The notes: generated by a model not told the origin, from the sequence alone. 64,000 nt of DNA from Rostratula benghalensis (GCA_013399305.1 VXAI01000276.1:560338-624337), one strand, 5' to 3'. Shown: positions 24,875 to 37,644, counted from the first letter of the stretch. Translations and numbers: made by a program.

Positions 24875-27800
24875 GCAGCACTGAACCGTGGGCTCTGTGG
24901 CCCCCCTACCTTGTTACGATGCCCCTGGCTTGCAGGGACCATGCCCATATTACCCTTCCTTTCAGCCTTCCTGGCACCACCAGATAGGGGTACTGGGTTC
25001 AGTTTGAGGAGGGAGCACATGACTGAGTCAGATTCACTCCCCCCTTCTGGATGTGCCCAGCCCCAGGGATGATAATTAATAACAATGAAAGGAGAAGGAA
25101 AGCATTAAGCAGTAGTGGAGTATTTTGCCAAGAAAAGGTCTGCATGTAGAAACAAGCACTTTCCTCGGGGAGGATAAGTTTCAGGCCTCTTTACAATCAG
25201 AATAATGCAGATTTCCTTCCTTTTGACCAATGCTTTGTTTCTTCCCTGTGAAGAGCCATAACAAAGGTTGATAGTACCAGGCTGGTCAATGAAGTGAAGA
25301 AGCCCTCAGGACCAAATTCTCATGACATGGAAATCCTCACTGTTCCTGTAACATCAGCAGAGCACAGCAGGTATGATGTTGATGGGAGGAAGACAACATT
25401 CACAGGGTTGTACACCAGTTTTAAAACAGATCCAGAAGGGCTACAGGGATAAAAGCCCTAAAGCAAATCCTGGTATCCAGGTCAGATTTATTTTGTCTTC
25501 ACTGTTCATTAACTTTTGTGTAAGATGCAGCAGCAGAGTGATCACCTGTAGCATGTTCTCTTCTGAAGAGTGGCAGCGCTCTGGGATGAGACTTCTCAGC
25601 TTCCCTTTATTTCTATAGTCTGGTGGAGAGTATTGGGTCAGAAACCTGTGAAAGCAACTATGTAGGACTTGTCATTTTGCACAAGCTTTTTCTGAACTCA
25701 TATAATCTATTTGGTCAAGAATTTTAAACTTTTCAGATTAGGGATGTTTTCAGTTTATAGACCAAATTACATTAGCTGATGCAAAATACATGAGACACGT
25801 GCTATGAAAGATCTATCTGTTGTAGTTTACATTTAGAAATGAAGCCTATAGTGAAAATAAATAGGCATCTCACTAGTTTCAGCTGTGTTCTTACATACAG
25901 GGGGGAAAGAACAGTGTTTTTGCTTTAATCTGTAGTTGAATAAGTATAAATGGTCTTTTGAAATTGTTACGGTCTGTGGGTAAAACCAGAAGTACATGAA
26001 ACATAGTATTTTTAATTTCTTATCCACTTCTGTTTGCAAGGAAATCCATTGCCTTGGATTATTTCAACCTATGTGCTAGAGATTATTTGAATTTCTATTC
26101 TAAAGATTAACAACAATACCAAAATAAAATTCAACCGTAACTCAACAGATTATGCCAAATTTAGACTGGCAAAATCACCTTCCAGCCCTGGAAAATTAAG
26201 CTTGATTTTGATCAAAACTTCATGGTGTGAGGTTTCTATTAAAAACCACATTTTGGCTTAAATGTAATACTTACAACATCCATAAATTTGGTCTGAGTTT
26301 TGGACTTGTAACAAAATTCTCAAAGTAGTCACATTTAATCTGATTTCAACGGAAATCTTGAATTATTTACATCCATCAGGCCAAATGTGTTCTGTTATAT
26401 ACATGATTTGGAAAAAGATAACTAGCCTGTTGCAATAATAGTTGTAGTCTGTGCCTGTTGTCAGCAGAAGTTTGCTGGTACAAAGACCCTACCTTAAAAA
26501 ATGTGGGACAAGCGAAATTATCATACTTTTAGATAAACAACTAAAGCATTCAATAATAAATAAAACTATAAACATTTAAAGTTTTGGGTTTGTTTGGTAC
26601 TTTAAAATTAAGAAATTGATTAACCATCAACCATCTGATTATCCTAATTGACTTTTCTGACAGGAGTGCATTTTAGGCACTTGCATTTTGAAATGGATGT
26701 TATGCATATTTGTGAAGTGGCTCATCTTAGTGCTGCCATGTCTGTATCAGCAGGAAAAGCTTAAAATAAAATTCAATGAATGGTTTGTGACACTAGGAAA
26801 TATGAAAGAGCAATTAGTTACTAAACGTTTAGAGGCTTGCAAATGTGACTAGAAGCATATCCAGAAATTGATGAGCTTCCTTCGATAATTTAAACAGCTA
26901 ATTATTACTATAATTTTCAAACCAATAGAGAAAAAATATGCATCTTCCTTTTCATTATCTATAGTCATTTTTTTGTCTTCAGTCTGGAATAATAGGTATG
27001 ACTTTATTATCATCATTGTTATTGTTATTAAATTTGGTTATTCCAAATAGAGAAATTGCTCAGTTAACAATGAAGAACGTGGTTTTGCTTAGGGCTAGAA
27101 CAAAAATTTGTCTTTTATTGCCTGAGCTTGGCAGGGATCCAGACTCTTTTTCCATTTTGGAAATAAAGGTTATTGTTGCAGTCTCTACATGGGTAGGACT
27201 CCAGAAAGGAAAAAGCAGTGATAGTGGTTTGTCTTTTTGATGCGCATTTTCAGTTCTAATTAAGCGAGGCACTGTGATATGGAGTGGTAGGTGACAAGTC
27301 AGAAGTATTTTTCTTGTTTTCTCTGTGAATTTTCCAGGATCCATGCTACCCCTGCAGCATAAAGCATGTAATCACAGATCTAGAAGATAAAGAGTGCCTG
27401 AGTAAGGTTGTGTATGAAACTGTTCCCTTCTTTCTTGCATATGAAATGTAAAGTATCCGGTGCAGATGAGAAAATTCGTAGTTCAAAGTTCTGCCACATA
27501 CCTGAAAGGAGAAGCAGGTCTGGTAGGAGCAAAACCTAGGACATTTCAATGTCCCAGTGATTTATTACAAGAGCAAGTGGAAATATAGCAGACCACAATA
27601 TCATTTATCATTTAATTACAGATCTCACTGAAACACATTGTGTTTGACCACACAAACAGTGTGGGACCCTCCCCTGTATTCCCCCAAATAAATGTTTTAT
27701 GATACTACTGTTTGGGAGAATCTAATTGGCAGATTTCCTGAGAACCTGTTCAATCAACTTCAAGTTTATCAATAGACTTCCAGCATAATCAAACTTTCTA

Positions 27801-28120
27801 GTATGTCACTTTTCTTTTGCTATTATAACTCTACAGGTGGAGTTAGAGCTCAGAGCTTGTCAGAATTTCTGGTTTTCTTCATAGGACATCTTGGATAATC
27901 AAACAGGAGAAGTGTTTGGGACTTGTTGGGGGTTTTGTTTAGTAAGTCATGTCCTTTAGTAAGTGATATATACTAAAACCAGGTACAGATACTCATCAGT
28001 CCCACTGGAGTCACAAGACACTAGGGGGAAAAAGCTGCGTACAATATTTATGTTTTATTGTCATAAAATCTCTAATTATCTGTGGATCTCAGATTGTCAT
28101 GAAAAATATTGATTGATTAA
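24875..28120. other. No gene recognised
   Basis: AT-rich, unique-looking DNA. Short open frames occur on both strands without splice support. Nothing else is supported. Confidence 0.5.
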
Positions 28121-28124
28121 GACA

Positions 28125-28275
28125 CACAAAGCCCCTGAGAGATAAGTAGGATACCCTTTGTTCAGAGATGGAAGTGTGGTGACTTATTCAAGGTCACAAG
28201 GAGTCCACGGAACACCTGACAAATTGGGAATTGTGACATCTGATAATACCCTACTCAACCCAAAATCTTCCACTG
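28125..28275 (+). mobile_element. MIR/L2-like ancient repeat core
   Basis: GACTTATTCAAGGTCACAAGG followed by CAAATTGGGAATTGTGAC corresponds to the 'cttgcccaaggtcacacag...gggattcgaaccc' core shared by MIR-type SINEs and L2/CR1-L3 tails. The upstream GATAAGTAGGATACCC...CAGAGATGGAAG fits the 'attatccccattttacagatg' segment. The copy is very diverged and its borders are approximate. Confidence 0.55.
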
Positions 28276-28279
28276 GAAA

Positions 28280-30335
28280 ATGTTTCTCAAGACTGGTAAC
28301 AATTGAAGAAATCCACTATGTTTACTAAGGGATAGAATATTCTGGGATGTAAAGGTTAAAGGGCTTACTAGCTGGAAACTGGTTCAGTTGGCATTTAATT
28401 GCAAAAGATTGACTCTGAAGATAAAGTGAAGCTTGATGTTATTTGGTCTTGCATAGATAAATAGTCTGGAATCTTCCACAGACACTTCTTATTGGTATTC
28501 AGTTTCATTGTTAATATTTTTTCAGTTAAATTAACTAGTTATTTGAAAGATGTTGATTGCCATATTGGATACCCCTCACCCCTTACTCCGCACTCCCTCA
28601 GCCCCAGAGATTAGATATGATTTAATATTTAAATATTCAGTATTTTTAAACAAGGTTTCCCATCAGCCTTTGCCTTCCAGTCTCCAATCAGAATTACTGC
28701 TCCTTAGACTGAAAATTAGTTTTGTGTTAATTTGTGAATTACATTCTTTAATACTCACAGGAAATCTGAATTAGGGCTATATCCTTGAGCTCTTACTTAT
28801 TGAATCAACTCAGTGGAATTTTTGGCTGAATAAATGGCACAGAATTGGTAATTTAATGTTTATATTTTCCTCTAAATAAAAACCATCTTCTCCCTCTACA
28901 GAATTTGTATAAGGAGTATGAATTCAACCTCATTCAGCCTCAGTACAGAGGGGATTTATTAGCAAATTCAGTCTGCTGGGGGCAGCTACAACATCACACT
29001 AATTCTAAATGGACAGTTTTAAAGCAAACCAAAGCCATATTATTTGATGGTTCCCATCCAAGCCATAATCTTTACCAGGTGTCCCTCAGCTTCTTCTTGT
29101 ACATTAAGGCAAAGGAGAATAATCTTGAAGCTGTGCTAGTGTCAGGACCAAACCAAAAGGTAACTTTAGAAAAGTTGGTTTAGCCTGCTGCTCTTCAGTC
29201 CTGCCACCTGACTAACCCCAACAACATGTTCCCACCACATCCTGAGGATAATTGGTAGCGATCATGTCATCACATGGTGAATTGGATTGACTCAGTGACC
29301 CAGATGACCATCAAGAACATTGAATTTCAACTAGGTTAGATAATTATTTTGGCAACCTATGTGGTCCCACTCCATATAGACTGGCATAAGGCAGGACTAC
29401 CTCTTTTTGATATGTGGCTTGAGATGGTCTTAACACAGCCATGAAGGTTTACCTCACAGCTTGATAATGTACCCTGAATACTGGGAGCTTAAGCAATACC
29501 GATCAAGAAAACATAACAATTTGGTTAAAGCAAATTATTTATGAAATACAACCTACAGCCGCAGAGGTGATGATTCTGGTGTTTACGGTCACTACTAATA
29601 ATTTCTGGCTGCCTGCTTTCATGATCCTCTCTTCCAGACTGTATGCCTGGGAAGGTTCTAGCACCTACTCCTACTCTGCTGTTGTAAGGTAGCAGTCTTT
29701 CATCCTTAATAGGAACTTTTCTCTTTACTGTTTGTTGGTTCTTAAAGCAAATGAGTTGGTTTTGAACAGACCTGCCCTCGAGCAATCATATAATCTCTAT
29801 GAAAAAGAAACAAAGTCAACAACAGTAGCTGCAAACTTAATAGGAAAAGGAAAGGGATATTTTTTTCCTAGACTACAACTCTCCAGTAGACACCCACTGC
29901 AGGTCCACGATCAAAAATCCAGCCAAATGAAATGCCCATAATGACGTTTGCCCATAAAATTTTGCTGCTCTGAGTGAGGTTCAAACTCTCAGATGCCTCT
30001 GCTTTGAGGTGGAGTGGAATCTGTGGAAAAGAGTCTCTTCTGTTGACATGGTTGTGAGATTAATGTTATACTCGGACCATGGTTTCAAAATTCTGTTAAA
30101 AATACTTTTAAAACTGGAAAGCAAGAGAGGCACAATGTCAACATAATACACATCTCTTCTTTGGGTTAGCATTTTATTTTTAGCTGGGATACAGATGCAG
30201 CAAAATTTGGAAAGACTTGCCTAACTTTGTTCTGGGGTAGCTAGGTAGCAGACTACAAGTTCATGCTTAAATATCACATGCAATCAGGGAGGGCATAAAT
30301 CTAAAGACTGGGGAATAGGGCCCTGTATCATAAGT
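28280..30335. other. No gene recognised
   Basis: A 92-codon plus-strand frame at 28905-29183 follows an acceptor-like CTCCCTCTACAG at about 28900 and reaches CAG|GTGTCC at 29079. I do not recognise the translation and the donor is weak, so this is noted and not called as an exon. The rest is AT-rich DNA. Confidence 0.4.
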
Positions 30336-30339
30336 TTCC

Positions 30340-30405
30340 TTCTAAATAATTTTGTGCAAGTTAAAGCGTCCCTGCCTCAGTTTCTCTGTGCAGCGTATGA
30401 ACTGA
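30340..30405 (-). mobile_element. Possible short MIR-like fragment
   Basis: Only GTCCCTGCCTCAGTTTCTCTGTGC resembles the 'gtgcctcagtttccccatctg' part of MIR-type repeats. It is short enough to be chance, and the strand is a guess. Confidence 0.25.
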
Positions 30406-30699
30406 ACAGGAGCTCCCATTCCCTGCATTTGCAGTGATTTCTTATCTCTTTGAGGAGGGTCCTGTATGTGCAGGGTATTATTTATTCATAGAGGGCTGAG
30501 GTTTTATAAATGCATTAAGAGCAACTGTGTTTTGAATATCAGAAAGCTTAAAGGCTGTCAACTTTATCATAGCTGTCTATAACATTTATAATGTTCTAAA
30601 CTTCCTAGAAATCATTGCAAGGTGAATGAAGTGAAATATGTTTAGCACCAAACATTAGGATCTTTTATTATTCTTATTTCAAATGTAAGCCTCTTTTCT

Positions 30700-31050
30700 T
30701 TGCCCTACACAAAACAGCCCTATTTCCAGTTCCATCACTGCTCTGTTAAGTAATTTGCGAAAAGCTAACAAAGTCTGGCTACATCCTCATAGCGACTGTT
30801 TAAACCCATTACTTTCTCTTTTAATCAAATCGCTGTTGTGTCAAAATATACAATTCTCGCCATGAATCTCACTGGCTTGTTACAGTTCACCGGTTGACCT
30901 TGAAAATGTTTGCTCTCCTAAGCGTCTTCTCTTCGGCCTCCAGCTAAATTGCTCAAGACCAGGCCTGATCATTTTTCTATACACAGAGACTGCTCATTAA
31001 CATAAACAGAGCAGCAAGCTTAACTGCAACAAACAAAAATCAGCAACAGA
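30700..31050. promoter_or_regulatory. Possible conserved non-coding element
   Basis: Mixed-composition, repeat-free DNA with TTTTAATCAAATCGCTG, CTCGCCATGAATCTCAC, GTTCACCGGTTGACCTTGAAAA (nuclear-receptor-like half sites) and CTCATTAACATAAACAG (forkhead-like TAAACA). The density of such words and the scarcity of simple sequence suggest regulatory DNA. This is composition-based inference only. Confidence 0.3.
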
Positions 31051-32059
31051 AAAAGTAGAATTCAGAAAAACCTTGGATGCAGAATGTGGGCTGTGTTATT
31101 TAGGGTCCTGTGCATAGTAAGCGATTTTTTTATATGTCTTGAATTTTCTACGGGAATAACCCCCCAATCTCAAAAAATGAAGTACCATCTCTGTAGTTGC
31201 TTTACTCCTTTTTATTTATTTCTTAGTTAGCTTTCCTTTAGAAAATATCTTAAGCTGTTCAAGGGCCAAGAAAGGACAATGTAACACCTTTCAAAAGCCA
31301 CTCTCTCATTAGCATCAAAGATTTGTACAGATCTTAAATGAGGAGTTAAGTGCCAGGGGCCATTTTCATTGTTTAATGTATTAAAGTAAATAAAAATGTA
31401 TCTAAGATGTGGACACACAATTAGTTTTGAGTTATTTATCTGGAGTTTGTATGGTTTAGAAAAACTCCATCTTCTTGGCTGATCCTGTCCTAATGCATTT
31501 AACTTCAGCCATCAGCTATGATTAAACACCTGCTGTTGTGGGGAAACAAAGCACACTAATCCAATATGTATTTCTGACATCTTAAATATCACCCAGTCCC
31601 CTGACATCAGGCACAGCTTTTCAGCGGGATGGAATTCCAGAGCATATTTTTCTAATTTATGGATGGACAATAAATCAAAATTAAGCCTTGGGCAATGAAA
31701 TATACATCAGTGCAGAATGAACTGACTGCAAACTAGGGCACAGAACAGCAGCAGGGAGAAGTGTGCATTAATGGAGTCCTGAGCTGCAAAGGCTGATGTG
31801 AAAATTAAGGAAGTTCCTCTCATATTTTATTACAGAGAACAAAAACAAAAATATAGCAGAAGCCACATCTAAGTTTAATAATCTCCTGAACATCCTGCTG
31901 TGGGAGGAATTGTCCCATCAGTTCTGATGCCACCATTTTATACCATGTCTGCAAAAAGGATGGTTTAGTGGCATTCAGATTCAAACCTATTCAGATGCTA
32001 AGAGCTTGAAAGTTTAACTGGAATGTTAATTTTACAGGTTGAATTCTATACAGGGGATA

Positions 32060-32225
32060 TTATGAAAGAAGTAGGAGGGAAAGTGGAAGAAACCTAAAGA
32101 AAAGCAAAGGGCATGTTGGGGGGAGAAACCGAGGGAGGAGAGAGAGAAACCAAAGACAAGGGGGAAAGAACAAAGAATGAATGGTTAAAAAACAAAATTC
32201 AGAGGAGAAGTAAGAAAAAGGTATA
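32060..32225 (+). repeat. Polypurine tract
   Basis: About 165 bases that are overwhelmingly A and G on the plus strand (GAGGGAGGAGAGAGAGAAACC and similar). The minus-strand open frame across it is an artefact of the pyrimidine-rich complement. Such tracts can form triplexes, but nothing points to a function here. Confidence 0.75.
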
Positions 32226-32489
32226 GACATACTCTGTAGTGAAACCCTGAAGGTGACATATACCCTATATAACACTAATCAGCACTACCCCTGAGGTACC
32301 ATAGGGGGGTACCATATTTTCAGAAGGCGAAATCCTGGCTCCTACTGCAAACAATTGGGAGTTTTCCTTTCATTCAAATGCAACAATGGTGTTATTCCCT
32401 AAACTTGGTAAATATCATAGGCTTCTGCTTGGATGGAGAGTTACACTTTACAAAGTGGTGTACTTTGTCTTTAATTTAGTATCTCTTGA

Positions 32490-32525
32490 GGGGAGGGATG
32501 AAGAAGAGGGGACAGGGGGGAGGGG
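32490..32525 (+). repeat. G-quadruplex-prone run
   Basis: G-runs of 4, 3, 4, 6 and 4 within 36 bases satisfy the usual G-quadruplex pattern on the plus strand, allowing one longer loop. No promoter or exon is visible next to it. Confidence 0.6.
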
Positions 32526-33626
32526 AAACCCCAAAGTATTAAACAACAGGAATGAAAAGTCTGAAAGGCTTCAAATTGGTTTTGTGAAGCCAAAATATTA
32601 GCTGTAGAGCTTCACAAAACATGAACTTTACTAGGTCCAACCAACCCAAGTCTGAAGTACCTTAAAAGTTGTGTTTGGATGAACCTTTATTCTGCTGCAG
32701 TACTTAACTGTCAAATGTCAACAGCAAAGTGGTTTCGTTTCTCTTATATCAGGGTCTCCCAGAGTGCAACCCACAGCCACCTGTATCCTAGAAAGGTTTT
32801 GCATGTGACCCACAAGGGGACCTTTCTTCATCTGGCATCTTTTGAATGTGTTGCACAGTAAATGAATTTCTTTATGTGGTCCCCAGCCTATTGTCCAACC
32901 CATTAAGGGGCCTTCAATGAACACAACACTGAGAACACCTGTCATATCATTTCTGAGGATGTGAGGGCTCCCTCTAGGTTCAGAAAAACTGCTTTTCTCA
33001 AAGGTAACTGGGATTTGTAGTTTGTTGGATGTACTATTCTTGGTCACACTTGGTCACATAAGAATATAGCAAGGATTTGCAAGACACTTAAATCAGACCT
33101 GGGCTGAAATAAGTGCTAAATATTTGCGTCTCAGGTAGATTTCTAGGATGTGATTAATTTGTCTTTGTGAAGCACTGTGAAGACCTTGACCTGCACAAAG
33201 GCTAGCTTGCCACATAGTGATGGTTATTACTGTTGCTCTCTTGTGGAAGATTTGGAAAATAACGGAAGTCTCTTGCTCTCCTGGACTGCAGTATGCCAAA
33301 AATCTGTCCAAATGCAGAAGTTAACCTAATCATACCTGCTTTGTCTTTAGCAATACAAAGCTGCAACTGAAGTTGCAGGTTTAGAGATTTTTGTCCAAAT
33401 TGAGATTGTCATATAAATTCAAAACCCCTGTCTTTATCATGTCTTGATCTGTAATGGGATTCTTTTCCCAAAACATAAATGGTTTTGCACAAATTGTAAT
33501 GGTTTTGTTTGTTCGTTTTATTCCTTCATTGGCATTTATATGTATATATTCATGTGTCCTTATGAATGCATTTAAGATTAAGCAGTGCATAATCTACAAG
33601 TTTTGTGAAGTATTTAGGAGTCACCT

Positions 33627-33650
33627 AAAAAAAAAAAAAAAAAAAAAAAA
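33627..33650. repeat. Poly(A) run of 24
   Basis: Twenty-four A, followed by GACAAGACAA. It is the longest homopolymer in the window. I see no retroposed gene body upstream and no target-site duplication. Confidence 0.9.
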
Positions 33651-35429
33651 GACAAGACAAAGCAATATAGCACTGTCGGTCTTTAAAAATAACAAAATTA
33701 TTCCATTTCCTTTCCAGCAGCAGCCATCTGATGCTAGAATATGACTGCTCAAACACTGTTGTACTCAGGCTTTGGTTTTGTCTTTTGTATTGAGCATCAC
33801 TATGTGATGGCTCATCAGTCTTGGAGCTATTGCATATCTCTCCTATTTCCAGTAAATGATTCATTGGAGCTTTCTTCAAGGGAAACAAAACTCACATGTG
33901 TCAAATACTTGCATAATAAGTACTAATAGCAGTAATAACAACAAACCAAACATAACTTTTGTGTCAACCTAAAGGCTTTGTCATTGGTTTTTTGGATGGA
34001 AGAAAGGAGATGCGAAGGTTGCATACTCTTCAGAAAGGAGTTAAGAATATTCTTCTAAGAGTCTGATGATACCCAAATTAAAGAGAATTTCATCAAAGAG
34101 AATCAAAGTTGCTTCCAACTATCGCTTGTGCCTTTGCTCTTCACCTTTTCTTTATTGATTAGACCTAGAGGTGAAAGAAAAAAGTGGATATGCAGCTGGA
34201 TTTCGGCCACACACCACAACATTATTGATTTAACAATGGAGAGGGTATAAAGTCTGCCTACCTTTTCTTCCACATAAAACACTTATATTAGCTTCAGCAA
34301 TGTGTAATTCTTAGCTCAGGATAGAACATCTATATCTAGCCCTTGGATTCAGTTCTCACCTTCCCCTACCTGTGGAGAATCCAACCCCACCAAGTCTGTC
34401 CATTTTTGCACATCTCTCTTTTTATCATAAGGTGACAATTCCACCAGCCACTTAAGTCAGAGCAGAAGGAAGAAAAAAATAAATCAGAACTTCTGGCTGA
34501 AACACTGGTTTCTTCAGGACAGTCACACCTAGAACACGGTCAGGATCCCTTTTCCCACACATACAGAGTTAGTTTTACAGGATAAAGGCACACTATAATG
34601 CAGCCATTGTGTTGGTTCTTCTGAAACCCTCAGAGAGAAAACCTATGCCCGTGGAGGTGAAGTGGAACTCGGCAGGTTGTTCCCCAGATTCTTTGAGTTG
34701 CTTTCCTCTGATTTAGAGGCTAATGGCTATAAAATTAGATGCTGAATAACCTTTTGGTGGTGTTTTTGAATGGTATGTGGTTGAGCAGGAAAATGAATGG
34801 AAAATTGGATTAGGTTGTTCTTTCCTATTTCTCATTCTCCTACTGACCTGGTCTTGGGATAAGTTAACTCCCTCTTGTAATTTAAGGTTCCCCAGCCATC
34901 TTCCCTGGGTGAGATATGCAAACCCTTCTTAAAAAGAGCAACAAGTAACATTTAATTTCCCAGTCTGTGTGAACTTAGTGTCTTCTGACTAAACTGCAGG
35001 AACATTCTTAGGGAATTTAAAATTAAGCAGAAAGTTTGATGAGGTGACTGTTCATAAAGCATTAAACAAGAACTGTAACACAATTTTCATCTTTTTGTTT
35101 ATCTTTCAAGAGAGTTGATCATTTCAGGAAAAAATGGGCAAAAAATGGGCAAGTTATTGGTTATAGTAGGGACCTTATAGATCTGGACTACAACCTGATC
35201 TTGGTGAAACTGGTGAAAATCTGTATAATCTACACTGATTCTAATCACAAAATTATTAAAGAAGGAAAACAAGGTAGTTATCTATTGCTGCTATATTTTA
35301 GCAATCTATTTAAAAGTGTTAGTTTAGTATATTATACAGAAATATGGATCAGTATTGAGTGTTGCAAAAATGTTTTCCTGCTCAGTTGGTCAACTTGCGC
35401 CTTCTCTTTTCATGGCCAGAGTAGTCAAA

Positions 35430-35650
35430 GCAGCAAAAGGTATAACGGAGTAGTTGGACACCAGGAAAGGAGTTTGACAAGGCTGTCACATCTGTTCAAT
35501 ATTTATAGTGAAATAATAATGTGTATTGCTGTTGATGGTTGCCATAGTGGTATTAACATTGGCAGAATGAGATGTTGTAATCTCAAGTATGCTGATGACA
35601 TCCTTATTGCTGAGTCTGTGGTTTCTAGCACTGGTAATGCAAGTGGCTGA
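35430..35650 (+). pseudogene. Decayed RTE-clade LINE reverse transcriptase fragment
   Basis: A non-LTR retrotransposon reverse transcriptase copies its RNA into the genome at a nick. Here the central RT blocks are readable but broken. One frame (35436-35489) gives KGITE, a stop at 35451, then LDTRKGV, a stop at 35475 (TGA where RTE elements have Arg, a plausible CpG decay) and QGCH. A frameshift near 35488 leads into LFNIYSEIIM, SGINIG, NLKYADD and AES. The KGVRQGC, LFN-YSE-IM and RYADD-type boxes, with the YADD catalytic aspartates at 35588-35599, are typical of the RTE/BovB clade. The YSE-IM spacing and GI-I-G motif argue against CR1 or L1. No endonuclease domain or tail is recognisable, so it is a short dead remnant. 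Confidence 0.7.
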
Positions 35651-35839
35651 AACTAGTGTGGGCTCAGACACTGTGGATGACAGTTGACAGCAGCATTACT
35701 GGATGGAAATGAACAGACTAAGCAAGTAAAGAAGTTCTTTTCCTCCAGGAAAATGGAGTTTACCACATCCTCCTGGCAAGTTAAAAAAAAAAAACTAAAA
35801 TCAATGGCCTGTTTAGTGTATAAAATAATTTGATTCATA

Positions 35840-36310
35840 TTATAGTGCACACAAACTAAAGCATTTAATATCTGCTCATTGGCATGAAATTCCTCACTGT
35901 TAAGCAGAATGGTGAAAAATCTGTGCTTCTTCCTGAAGCCATTGACCTGCTCCTCCTATGAATTTGAGATGATCTTCAGCAGAGCCTGAGTCTTCTGCTG
36001 GCCCTCTACATACTGGTGAAACCAGGCTTTGTTTGCCAATTTTTTATCTTTTATGCGTATCAAAACAAAATAAGCAGAGACTCAAGGCCTAGTCTTTAAC
36101 CGGAAAAGATGCACCGATGCAACTGTTGTCAAACCAAGTTAAGTCTGTAGTGATGACAACAACCTCACTCTGAGGAAGAGTGACAATTGATTGAAGGAAG
36201 GTGCAGTCTTCTTCCTGAATCTCCAATTCTTTCCTTCAGAATGACTTGTTCTGTATGTCTGGATTTTCTGACAGGCAGATTGTGAAAGAAGCAGCTGAGA
36301 TTTGCCACAT
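35840..36310 (-). other. Unexplained semi-open stretch on the minus strand
   Basis: Read on the minus strand, one frame across about 150 codons has only a few stops and gives protein-like strings such as KDKKLANKAWFHQYVEG, ALLKIISNS and NGFRKKHRFFTILLNS. A second frame upstream gives KELEIQEEDCTFLQSIV. I do not recognise the protein. It may be an old processed pseudogene, part of a transposon, or chance. It lies just beyond the RTE fragment but on the opposite strand, so it is probably not part of that element. Confidence 0.25.
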
Positions 36311-36897
36311 CATACAGCAACTTGCATACATGTAGAAAAAAATCCAGTGTAGTATGTTGAGAATAAATTAATTAAGGAGTTCTTGTCATTGAAATTACTA
36401 GTGAAGTGTTATGTTTCAGTAGCCATTTCTTCATATTTCTGGATAAAACATTCACAAATTTGAGTTAATGCATTTCTCATATTGTAGAGTGCAGGAGGCT
36501 TATTAGTGGTTGATGCTGCTTTATACAACATGTTGTACAAATGCACAATACCATTTTATAATTATATCAATTGTATGACCAAGAATGTATCTTTCTATAC
36601 CTAGCTATTCATATACCGAAAAGTACATAGGTTGATATCTCAGGACTAGTGTACTCTTGCATATTTCAGGAAACAGTTGCTGCTGAAGACTCTATTGCAA
36701 AGTTTTTAGTACAAGTTGCTGAGTTCCTAGTTCAGAGTGAAGTCCATGGTAGCTCATGTTTTGTGTTTTTCTTACTCAAATTGATGAGAGTAGACCCTGG
36801 CTGCATGAAACTTCATACAGTCATACTGTTAGTGCTATAATAAATGTGATAGCAGGAGCAGATATACCTCCAGAATACTTTTTAGATTACTCATCAA

Positions 36898-36972
36898 TAT
36901 AATGCCATTTTGGTTATGAATTTATATATAATGATTTTTATATGAATTTATATAGAATTTATATGCAGTTTA
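36898..36972. repeat. Degenerate GAATTTATAT tandem repeat
   Basis: The unit ATGAATTTATAT, or a close variant, appears four times (ATGAATTTATATATAATG, TATGAATTTATATAG, AATTTATATGC). A small AT-rich minisatellite-like patch. Confidence 0.7.
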
Positions 36973-37644
36973 GTGTGAGAACAGCTTGCTTTATTATGAA
37001 GGAAACAGGTCTAAAAAGAGGTTATTTGTTTTAACTGTAAAGAGACTTACAATTTTCCTAGGTAGCCTTGCTTCTCTAACAGATAATAATTGCCTTTATC
37101 TTTGCAAGTCTGGAGTTTGTGTCTAAGGACTCTAATTCTGGTGTGACTGGAATTACTCCTGTGTCTGTACAACCCACCTTGCAGCTTGTATATCAGCTCC
37201 TGACTTCGTGTGAATTACGGCCTGCCATATCAAGGAAAATTAAAACCTGTGCCTGTTTCCCTTGGAATACCAGACTGTAAACTATGGAGATTCAGCAGAT
37301 ACTTCACAAGCAGCTGAACATTTCTTGCAATGTGGCAAAAACCTCCAAGAGAGAGATCTTTGACAGTAGGAAACTCAGCGACCATTCCAAGGTTATTCAT
37401 AAAGGAAGCTCTTGGAAATTATGTTTGTGTAAATGACAATAATGAAAAAGTGACACAAAAAAGTAAAAACTTTGTGCTCAGGTAATTTAACCTACATTTC
37501 TACATTCATTGTGTATTTTGTTTTAAACTTCTTCACTTAATTTCTCCCCTTTTTGTTTTATATTTTATGTAGTTTTTCCACTGTTGAAACACATAAATTT
37601 GCATGAATCACCTAATAGCTTTATGTAGCTGAAACTTGTGAGAA

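Larger units (their letters stand above)
31055..35195. other. No gene recognised; purine-rich and simple repeats inside
   Basis: AT-rich DNA carrying the purine tract, G-rich run and poly(A) listed separately. A stretch near 32745-32990 (CAGGGTCTCCCAGAGTGCAACC through CACTGAGAACACCTG) vaguely resembles old hAT-type or LINE debris, but I cannot assign it. Confidence 0.4.

Noticed and set aside
32745..32990. Possible hAT-type or LINE debris
   Set aside because: Similarity to remembered repeat phrases is too vague and no terminal inverted repeats are visible.
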